This document shows positions 1 through 5,045 of a DNA stretch of 9,885 bases, one piece after another. Position numbers and translations under genes: made by a program. Within the stretch, counting starts at the first letter, position 1; the number at the start of each line of letters is the position of its first letter. Below the pieces are notes generated by a model. The model saw only the letters and a list, made by a program, of their open reading frames with translations, was not told the DNA's origin and searched no databases. Source of the DNA: Lentisphaeria bacterium (lineage in GTDB: Bacteria > Verrucomicrobiota > Lentisphaeria > Oligosphaerales > JAFGRS01); the NCBI GenBank assembly GCA_016935045.1, contig JAFGRS010000496.1, forward strand, positions 1 through 9,885, read 5' to 3'.

Positions 1-334
1 CGGACCATCCCCACGCGCGTGGGGAAGAGGCCGCCGCGTTGCGCCCCATTTCCAGCAGTGCCGGACCATCCCCACGCGCGTGGGGAAGAGGCCGGGCCGA
101 ACGCCTGCACCAGGGCGTTCAGCGGACCATCCCCACGCGCGTGGGGAAGAGGCCGAGGCTCAGCCCGCCATGGAGCGCGACGTCGGACCATCCCCACGCG
201 CGTGGGGAAGAGCAGACCACGTGCAGACGCACGATTCTCGATCGCGGACCATCCCCACGCGCGTGGGGAAGAGACCTTACCCGACCTCCTAAGACCTCCC
301 GCGTTCGGACCATCCCCACGCGCGTGGGGAAGAG
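1..334 (-). CRISPR. Type I-E CRISPR array, leader-proximal end (6 repeats, 5 spacers in window)
   Basis: Six identical 29-bp repeats lie at 1-29, 62-90, 123-151, 184-212, 245-273 and 306-334, separated by five different 32-bp spacers (30-61, 91-122, 152-183, 213-244, 274-305). The 29/32 periodicity is the type I-E norm. Read on the minus strand, each repeat has a 5-nt CTCTT lead, the perfect palindrome CCCCACGCGCGTGGGG and the terminal octamer ATGGTCCG. This matches the E. coli plan (CCCC-stem-GGGG then ATAAACCG), so the array is transcribed on the minus strand, in the same direction as cas1-cas2, and 306-334 is the leader-end repeat. Cas6e cleavage after the stem would leave the handle AUGGUCCG. 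No repeat carries a mutation, as expected near an active leader end. The window begins exactly at a repeat edge, so the array probably continues to the left. Protospacer sources cannot be determined from the window. Confidence 0.98.
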
Positions 335-335
335 A

Positions 336-352
336 GCAACCGGTAGGGTTGC
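336..352. repeat. Inverted repeat at the leader-repeat junction
   Basis: GCAACC (336-341) and GGTTGC (347-352) are perfect complements separated by 5 bp. The element lies one base beyond the first repeat's edge. It could fold in the start of the pre-crRNA, or be a protein-binding site near the point where Cas1-Cas2 insert new spacers. The sequence shows the symmetry; any function is inferred. Confidence 0.6.
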
Positions 353-367
353 GGAGCACTGGTGACC

Positions 368-395
368 ACCATATGTAGCGTACGCAGGTTGTCAA
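368..395 (-). promoter_or_regulatory. Candidate sigma70 promoter for the CRISPR array
   Basis: On the minus strand a perfect -35 hexamer TTGACA (395-390) is followed by 16 bp and TATGGT (373-368), which matches four of six -10 positions. Transcription would start near 361, about 27 nt before the first repeat, so the pre-crRNA would begin with a short leader RNA. The 8-bp palindrome GCGTACGC (378-385) lies in the spacer between the two hexamers. The promoter would let the array be transcribed separately from the cas operon. Confidence 0.65.
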
Positions 396-436
396 AGAGC
401 CATGATGTCCGCGTATCGCCGGGTTGGGGGTCTTCG

Positions 437-793
437 TTAGAAGGGTGGCAGGTCGGGGTCGACGGCATACACGCGGGTGTCCGCGTCGACCGCGGCGGTG
501 GCGTCTTCCTCCCGCCCATCCCAGTCCTCGGCGATGAGCTGGAGACCCTCGAACTCGGCGATCCGGCGGTTCGTGTCACCCCAGGCTCGAATCTCGAATC
601 CCTGGGATGTCCTGCTTGTGGCGATCATGAGCAGTCCCATGTCCGGTGCATTGCGCCGGATGTAGTCCAATGTGCGCTCGCGGGTGCGCCGGTTCACGGT
701 TCCCACGAACACGTTGGGCTTGGGCTCGATGAACCAGCGCTTGAGGAGACCTCGGATGGCGGGTGGCGTGTCGTTTGCGACCAGGACCGTCAT
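437..793 (-). CDS. cas2: CRISPR-associated endoribonuclease-fold protein Cas2, type I-E
   Basis: Cas2 is the structural core of the Cas1-Cas2 integrase that inserts new spacers at the leader end. The 118-residue protein begins MTVLVANDTPPAIRGLLKRW and continues with NVFVGTVNRRTRERTLDYI (about 27-45), closely resembling E. coli Cas2 (TENVPPRLRGRLAIWLLEV, GVYVGDVSAKIRE). The conserved GFEIRAWG strand is near 65-72 and FEGLQLIAED near 81-90. The E. coli protein ends at about this last point (94 residues), so residues 91-118 form an extra acidic, proline-containing tail. The ATG overlaps the cas1 stop in the tetranucleotide ATGA (790-793), indicating translational coupling, and GGAG lies eight bases upstream. 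It is the last gene of the operon, directly before the leader. The type I-E family assignment is firm; the role of the tail is unknown. Confidence 0.96.
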   Translation of the reverse strand: MTVLVANDTPPAIRGLLKRWFIEPKPNVFVGTVNRRTRERTLDYIRRNAPDMGLLMIATSRTSQGFEIRAWGDTNRRIAEFEGLQLIAEDWDGREEDATAAVDADTRVYAVDPDLPPF

Positions 794-1629
794 GTCAGGA
801 GCTCCTCGATGTCGCGGGGCATGCGCTGCAGCAGTTTGGACTCCTCGATCCGGAGTTTCAGCAGGCGCAGCGCGTCCCGTTCGGCCTGCCTTGGATTGAG
901 GCTCACGGCCTGGAACGCGGCAGGCAGAGCCACTTCTTCCTTGTAGAGGTCGGCCATGTCATAGACAAACGGGAGGGCCCCGGCGCAGTGCACGAAACCG
1001 AGCTGGGGGAGGTAGCCCAGCGAGCACACCACCGCGGTGCAGAGGGCATACAGCGCGGCATTGGCCGCGGACACCGCACGGTTGATCTCGTCGGCCAGGT
1101 CCCACTGATCGGGGCTGTAGTTGCGGCCTCGCCAGGTGACCCCGTAGTTGACCCCCATCTGCTGGTACAGAACACGCACCCGTTGCCCCTCGAGCAGGCG
1201 CAAGTCTTCGATGCGTCTGTCGCTGACATCCAGGTCGGGGAACCGCCGTGCGAACATCCGCCGGGCGACCGCGGTCCGGCGCTTGGGGTCGGTGGCCAGG
1301 TCCGCCTGGCGGCGCGCCCGGGCGTTGTCGTGCGTCGGTGTGACTCCGAAGGCGTAGAAGTGCATGCCTTCGGCGCCGATCCAGCAGATGGGCGTGTTGG
1401 ACTGGGCACAGGCCCGAATCGCGGCATGGGTGACGGTGGTGCCGGGGCCGAGCATGAGGACGCTGAGCGTAGCGACGGGGAGTCGCAGGATGGTCCGGTC
1501 GGCGCCGATCCACTTGACGCTCGAGTCGTCCACCTCGATGCGGCCGTGTTCGAGGTAGATCGGCGTCCAGCGTTCCGAGGCCGGTGTCAGGGTGTCCAGG
1601 GGTGGCCGCTCGAAGACAGGCACGGTCAT
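790..1629 (-). CDS. cas1: CRISPR-associated integrase/endonuclease Cas1, type I-E
   Basis: Cas1 is the metal-dependent integrase that, with Cas2, captures prespacers and joins them to the first repeat. The 279-residue protein is slightly shorter than the E. coli protein (305). The active-site elements of the family are present: Glu147 in LLEGQRVRV, His214 in GFVHCAG, and Asp224 and Asp227 in FVYDMADLYK, equivalent to E. coli E141, H208, D218 and D221. The stretch YGVTWRGRNYSPDQW (162-176) is also typical of the type I-E branch. The N-terminal beta domain contains PTPICWIGAEG-like sequence (about 79-88). The ATG overlaps the cas5e stop as ATGA (1626-1629), and the stop overlaps the cas2 start in the same way, so the three genes are translationally coupled. 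Nothing suggests inactivation. Confidence 0.97.
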   Translation of the reverse strand: MTVPVFERPPLDTLTPASERWTPIYLEHGRIEVDDSSVKWIGADRTILRLPVATLSVLMLGPGTTVTHAAIRACAQSNTPICWIGAEGMHFYAFGVTPTHDNARARRQADLATDPKRRTAVARRMFARRFPDLDVSDRRIEDLRLLEGQRVRVLYQQMGVNYGVTWRGRNYSPDQWDLADEINRAVSAANAALYALCTAVVCSLGYLPQLGFVHCAGALPFVYDMADLYKEEVALPAAFQAVSLNPRQAERDALRLLKLRIEESKLLQRMPRDIEELLT

Positions 1630-2315
1630 TTCCTCCCTGGTTGGACCGCGATGCGGCGCGGCGCGAACTGGCGGCGGCCGAAATCGAGGGGCACATCCAT
1701 GAGTGTGTCGGTTCCTGCGGCGAAACTCGGAGCATCGGTCACCGCGTCAAAGCCCTCAGGAGACGTCACCCCCGGTACGAGCGCCGTGACGGCCTCCGGC
1801 TCCGTGGCCGCGAGGGCGCGCACGACGGGCGCGGCGGGGATGCAGCTCTTGCGGCCGAACCAGATGCCCCAGCGCGGGTCCCGCAGAGCCTCGGCGGCGG
1901 CTTCGAGCGTCGCCCGGGGGCCGCTCAGGACGACCCCGAAGCGTGCGTCCATGAGGTACTGCCGGTAGCTGATGACCGCGACCGCGTCGGTGTTGATCTT
2001 GCCGCTCGCCCGGCGCGTACCGAGAACGGTGTGGAAGTCCTCCCAGCGGAGGATGGGTAGCGCTGCACGGCTCCCGTCGGGGCGTCGCGGAATGGCAAAG
2101 ACCAGCAGGCGGACGTGCCGCGGGCCGAGTCGTTCCAACCATTCCCCCTCCGCCGGTGAACCCTTGCCCGCCCCGGCCGCGGCGCAGATCATACCGGTGA
2201 TGGCGCTGCGGGTGGGATGGAGTGCCGTGGTGCGCCGCTGAAACCGACTGGCGTGGCCGAAACTCATCAGGGGCGCATCGAGCATCAGGGCAAGGTGGGC
2301 GGTATCAGACAACAT
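1626..2315 (-). CDS. cas5e: Cascade subunit Cas5e (CasD)
   Basis: Cas5e is the Cascade subunit that grips the 5' handle of the crRNA and caps the Cas7 backbone next to Cas8e. The 229-residue product opens with HLALMLDAPLMSFGHASRF (7-25), the family's first beta strand and loop (E. coli LILRLAGPMQAWGQPTF). It continues with HPTRSAITGMICAAAG (33-48), DFHTVLGTRRASG (93-105), YLMDARFGVVLSG (120-132) and WFGRKSCIPA (152-161), each matching an E. coli CasD segment. The reading frame stays open upstream, but the ATG at 2315 is chosen because the Cas5 fold begins there. This start overlaps the cas7e stop by 11 bp; GAGG lies about 10 bases before it. The stop overlaps the cas1 start by 4 bp. In E. coli this gene is followed by cas6e, which has a different position here. 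Confidence 0.95.
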   Translation of the reverse strand: MLSDTAHLALMLDAPLMSFGHASRFQRRTTALHPTRSAITGMICAAAGAGKGSPAEGEWLERLGPRHVRLLVFAIPRRPDGSRAALPILRWEDFHTVLGTRRASGKINTDAVAVISYRQYLMDARFGVVLSGPRATLEAAAEALRDPRWGIWFGRKSCIPAAPVVRALAATEPEAVTALVPGVTSPEGFDAVTDAPSFAAGTDTLMDVPLDFGRRQFAPRRIAVQPGRK

Positions 2316-3399
2316 GGCGGACCATCCTCTCGCAGAAGGCATCGAGGCTGACCTCGGGGATGGCGCACTCCGCGGCGGCATCGAGGCCCCAGGTAGCCTT
2401 GAGCTGCCGGTAGTGCGCCTGCAGCGCCGCCACGGAGGCGTCCAGCAGGCCGTCCCCGGACCGCACCGGCTTCTCGAAGGCGTTGACGAGCTGGACGGGC
2501 TGCCCCTTCTCCTTGGCGACCCCGAGAACATAGGCCGGCAGCGTGTTGGCGTTCATCGAGTTCTTCCGGGCGCCGGGCACCGCCAGCACCGTGGTCCGAA
2601 GGAAGGCGTCCACCACTCCCCGGCGCTCCTCGACGGACAGCGCTATCAAGTGCTCGGAGTCCGCCAGCAGGTCGAGATTCAGCCCGGCGTAGCGGTAGTA
2701 GCAGGCCGAGGTGAACTCGAGGGTATTGGTGTGGCCCGCGCCGGCATCCTCCTCCTTCAGCTTCTCGTCATCGACCGCCGAGAAGAAGTCGAGGTCGTTG
2801 CCCGCCTTGTGCGTCGACAGCGCATGGCTGAACATGCCGGCGCCCTCGACCGTCAGGGAATGGTCGCTGGCCACCATGCGGCCGAAGATGGCGATGTCCG
2901 CCGCGTCACTCAGGGGGACACTGTTGCATACCTTCGCGAGTGTCCTGGCATCGAGTTTCGCCTTGGGATCCGAGGTTACCCGTTGCGCGACATCGGCGGC
3001 CAGCGCCTCCATTTCAGCCGGCGAGAGAAAGATGAGCGTCGAGACGCGCGGCGTCTTGCCTTCCTTTGCCTTGCCGGTCTTGTCGACCGTCTTCTCGTCA
3101 AGCCCCGCCAGCAGATCGGCGATCTGGGCCGAGTACACGCCGGCGGCCTCCTCGGAGAGCCCTTCTACGAGAAGGTGCCTCCGCAAGGGCTCGATGATGA
3201 GGCGGGAGCGCGAGCCGCCGAAGCGCGCTGCGGGGAATTGGTCTCTGGCCAGATTGCGGATGGCTCGTTTGAGGCACTGGCTGGAGATGCGGGCGCGGGA
3301 GCAGCCGCCGAAGACAGCCGTCTTCGGGGCCCCGACGTCGTCACGGTTCAGACAGGAGACGGGGAACGACTGGAGGATGTGCAGCTCGATCAGTCTCAT
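2305..3399 (-). CDS. cas7e: Cascade backbone subunit Cas7e (CasC/Cse4)
   Basis: Cas7e polymerises along the crRNA (six copies in E. coli Cascade) to form the helical backbone that presents the guide to target DNA. The 364-residue protein begins MRLIELHILQSFPVSCLNRD; the next segments, GAPKTAVFGG and RARISSQCLKRAIR (to about 48), align with E. coli CasC ([32 protein letters not shown]). The NTLEFTSACYYRYAGLNLDLL segment in the second half and NANTLPAYVLGVAKEK near the C terminus are further family blocks. The ATG at 3399 follows AAGGA with a 7-base spacer, an independent ribosome site consistent with the 62-bp gap separating it from the upstream nuclease gene. Its 3' end overlaps cas5e by 11 bp. 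The protein is full length; confidence is very high. Confidence 0.96.
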   Translation of the reverse strand: MRLIELHILQSFPVSCLNRDDVGAPKTAVFGGCSRARISSQCLKRAIRNLARDQFPAARFGGSRSRLIIEPLRRHLLVEGLSEEAAGVYSAQIADLLAGLDEKTVDKTGKAKEGKTPRVSTLIFLSPAEMEALAADVAQRVTSDPKAKLDARTLAKVCNSVPLSDAADIAIFGRMVASDHSLTVEGAGMFSHALSTHKAGNDLDFFSAVDDEKLKEEDAGAGHTNTLEFTSACYYRYAGLNLDLLADSEHLIALSVEERRGVVDAFLRTTVLAVPGARKNSMNANTLPAYVLGVAKEKGQPVQLVNAFEKPVRSGDGLLDASVAALQAHYRQLKATWGLDAAAECAIPEVSLDAFCERMVRHVV

Positions 3400-3461
3400 G
3401 GATCCGTCCTTTCTGGCTCGTCTTTCAGCTCAGTCGATGCGGCAGGGATGATGCCGTCAGG

Positions 3462-4370
3462 TCATCGGTCGGTTGTCCTCCTCTCCAAGTGCCCCGGTGC
3501 GTTCATGTACCGGGCCAGCTTCTCGCGCAAGGCCTCACGCAGCTGGGGTCGATCGGCGGGATGCAGGGACAGCACCTTCTTGCCGGCCTGCTGGTACAGC
3601 TTCTGCTTCTCGAGCATGCCGATGCGGTAATCCAGGTTGCCTTCCATACCCCAGTACTCGATGTACAGGTCGAATTCGGGCAGGTAGAAGTCGGGGCGGA
3701 TGGCGTACCCCTTGACGATGCGGAAGCGGTTGTCGTAGCGGAAGACAACGCCCAGCGCGGCCAGTTCGTCGGCGATGAGGCGTTCGCCCTCGGATTGGAC
3801 GACGGTCCCGTCTGCTGCCCGGATGGTCTTGTTGAGTTCGACCCGGGTCTCCCAGTTGCGCCGTTCGAGGAAGATCTCGTCGAAACAGTGGTCGCAGTAG
3901 GTTCGGTGGAAGGCCTTCTGGGAACGGGCGTATTCGTCCGCTGCCACAGGGCGGCCGCACCTGCCGCAGGTATGGACCGCCTGTTGCGCGGCAACGCGGA
4001 GGGCTTCGCGGATGGTCTTGCCCGAAGCCAGCACCGTGCGTTTCACATACTCTTTTTCGGACGAATTGCGGATCATGTCGCGCAGATCGTCCAGGGCGGG
4101 CTCCGCGGCGGGTCCGAACGCTCCCAGTGCCTTGGCCGCGTACTGGCGCACCTGAGGGTGCGCGTCCTGGAGCAGTGGGCGCAGCAAGTCGACGGACGCG
4201 GCGGAGTCCACGATCCCGGCGAGTTTCCCGAGGGCCGAGGCTGCCAGGCGCCGGACCAGGGGCGAGGCGGACCGGGTCAACTCGGCAAGTTCGGGGAATG
4301 CCGATGCCGCGGCGCCTTCGCCGAGGGCCTTGGCTCGTGCGGCCAGCTTCCTCTCGTTCGTCAGATCCAC
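3462..4370 (-). CDS. HEAT-repeat, four-cysteine, PD-(D/E)XK-type nuclease inserted in the Cascade operon
   Basis: This is not a standard cas gene. Numbered from the GTG at 4370, the 302-residue product has about three HEAT-like helical repeats (about 24-125; for example SPLVRRLAASALGKL and HPQVRQYAAKALGAFG). A putative zinc module follows: CGRC at 135-138 and CDHC at 159-162. Last is a nuclease-like domain (about 193-285) with SEGERLIADEL (Glu196), RPDFYLPEF (Asp227), YIEYWG (Glu238) and Lys255/Lys257 before a tyrosine, the pattern of PD-(D/E)XK restriction-type folds with a displaced lysine. GGAG (4377-4380) six bases before the GTG favours this start; a TTG at 4397 would add nine residues. 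It lies 54 bp after cas6e and 62 bp before cas7e. The likely activity is metal-dependent DNA cleavage, with HEAT repeats for protein or nucleic-acid contact. Whether it acts in interference, adaptation or separately is unknown. It is not Cas4 or an HNH nuclease by motif. Confidence 0.85.
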   Translation of the reverse strand: MDLTNERKLAARAKALGEGAAASAFPELAELTRSASPLVRRLAASALGKLAGIVDSAASVDLLRPLLQDAHPQVRQYAAKALGAFGPAAEPALDDLRDMIRNSSEKEYVKRTVLASGKTIREALRVAAQQAVHTCGRCGRPVAADEYARSQKAFHRTYCDHCFDEIFLERRNWETRVELNKTIRAADGTVVQSEGERLIADELAALGVVFRYDNRFRIVKGYAIRPDFYLPEFDLYIEYWGMEGNLDYRIGMLEKQKLYQQAGKKVLSLHPADRPQLREALREKLARYMNAPGHLERRTTDR

Positions 4371-4376
4371 GGCTGT

Positions 4377-4380
4377 CTCC
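4377..4380 (-). promoter_or_regulatory. Shine-Dalgarno site deciding the nuclease start
   Basis: GGAG on the minus strand is followed by ACAGCC and then GTG (4370-4368), an ideal spacing. The two in-frame TTG codons further upstream (4397 and 4382) have poorer sites. The protein also reads naturally from here (MDLTNERKLAARAK). This supports the internal GTG as the real start. Confidence 0.6.
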
Positions 4381-4424
4381 AATTCGCCCCCGGGCAACTC
4401 GCTGCGGGTCCGGACGCGAACCCT

Positions 4425-5045
4425 TCACGTCGTTGTCTGGCCCACCGGAACCAGGGCCAGTAACCCGAAGCCGAACGCCTTGGCCGAACCGATCCCCTTC
4501 GCGAACCCCGCCGCGAATGTCGCCGGGTCGCGGACGCGCAGAGTCCCCTCGAAGTCCACCGCGTGATGAAACCTCTCCCGCCCGGCCTTGCGGAACCAAC
4601 GGCGTCCCTCCTGGAGGATGCGGAGCGCCTCCGGATCCGCCGCGAAGCCGTTCTGCTCGCCCTTCCGTTCGAGCCAGGCACGCAGCTCCCCGTCTGTCCG
4701 CAGCGGCACGCGTTTGCGGCTGGCGTTGTCTCTCCTGGTCGGGTTGGCGCGCAGGTGGAAGCGGTAGCACGGGTGCGCCAGGAAGGAGGGTGGTATTTCG
4801 CGTGTCTGCCAGGCGTCCGTTTCGGTGGGCCACTCCTCGGGGCGCAGGGGCGGCTGTGCCGAGAGGATCAGCAGACGGTAGTTCCCTTCGGCCTGTCGTC
4901 GGTCAAGGCGGGTGAGGAAGTCCCGTGTCTGACCATCGCGTCCCGGGAAGGCCCGCCAAACGAGTTGGTGCCAGTCATAGGAGTCCAGCAGACGCAGACG
5001 GGAAGCCGTCTCGAAGTCGAGGAAGGCCTGGGTCAGAAAACTCAT
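4425..5045 (-). CDS. cas6e: crRNA-processing endoribonuclease Cas6e (CasE/Cse3)
   Basis: Cas6e cuts each repeat at the 3' base of its hairpin and stays bound to the crRNA 3' end as part of Cascade. The 206-residue protein starts MSFLTQAFLDFETASRLRLL and carries the catalytic histidine block DSYDWHQLVWRAFP, with His26 equivalent to the catalytic histidine of known Cas6e enzymes. It is followed by RDFLTRLDRR (41-50), LLILSAQPP (58-66), YRFHLRANPTRR (94-105), RVPLRTDGELRAWLERKG (112-129) and the glycine-rich loop GIGSAKAFGFGLLALVP (184-200), all aligning with E. coli CasE. The frame is open further upstream, but the ATG at 5045 overlaps the cse2 stop as ATGA and follows GGGGAG at eight bases. 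In E. coli cas6e follows cas5e; here it precedes cas7e. Its stop codon is in the same frame as the downstream nuclease gene. Confidence 0.95.
   Translation of the reverse strand: MSFLTQAFLDFETASRLRLLDSYDWHQLVWRAFPGRDGQTRDFLTRLDRRQAEGNYRLLILSAQPPLRPEEWPTETDAWQTREIPPSFLAHPCYRFHLRANPTRRDNASRKRVPLRTDGELRAWLERKGEQNGFAADPEALRILQEGRRWFRKAGRERFHHAVDFEGTLRVRDPATFAAGFAKGIGSAKAFGFGLLALVPVGQTTT

Larger units (their letters stand above)
335..436 (-). promoter_or_regulatory. CRISPR leader between cas2 and the first repeat
   Basis: This 102-bp non-coding stretch separates the cas2 stop codon from the leader-end repeat, the standard position of a type I-E leader. It is less GC-rich in its middle (about 365-405) than the flanking genes. 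It contains a near-consensus sigma70 promoter and, two bases from the first repeat, a perfect 6-bp inverted repeat, both listed separately. In E. coli the equivalent leader carries an IHF site that bends DNA for Cas1-Cas2 integration; no convincing IHF consensus is visible here. Its role in transcription and spacer acquisition is inferred from position and family knowledge. Confidence 0.85.

Noticed and set aside
1..29. Leftmost repeat as the terminal repeat of the array
   Set aside because: It coincides with the window edge and is identical to the others, without the decay usual in a terminal repeat, so the array end cannot be called.
19..378. Overlapping plus-strand open frames across the array encoding repeated PHARGEE/SPRAWGR peptides
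   Set aside because: These are translations of the CRISPR repeat itself; the periodic peptides arise from the 61-bp repeat-spacer unit.
393..412. Possible IHF site in the leader (ATCA...CTTTG on the minus strand)
   Set aside because: It mismatches the WATCAANNNNTTR consensus and has wrong spacing, so it does not support a call.
763..1968. 401-codon plus-strand open frame
   Set aside because: It lies antisense to cas1 and cas5e, which have clear family motifs; long antisense frames are common in GC-rich coding DNA.
2314..3630. 438-codon plus-strand open frame
   Set aside because: It is antisense to cas7e and the nuclease gene, and its composition is that of a shadow frame with no recognisable domain.
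4371..4397. TTG at 4397 as the nuclease start
   Set aside because: It lacks a clear ribosome site, whereas the GTG at 4370 has GGAG at ideal spacing; it remains possible.
3535..4833. 432-codon minus-strand frame spanning cas6e and the nuclease
   Set aside because: It is rich in Arg, Pro and Gly with no domain; the alternative frames encode recognisable Cas6e and a coherent HEAT/nuclease protein.
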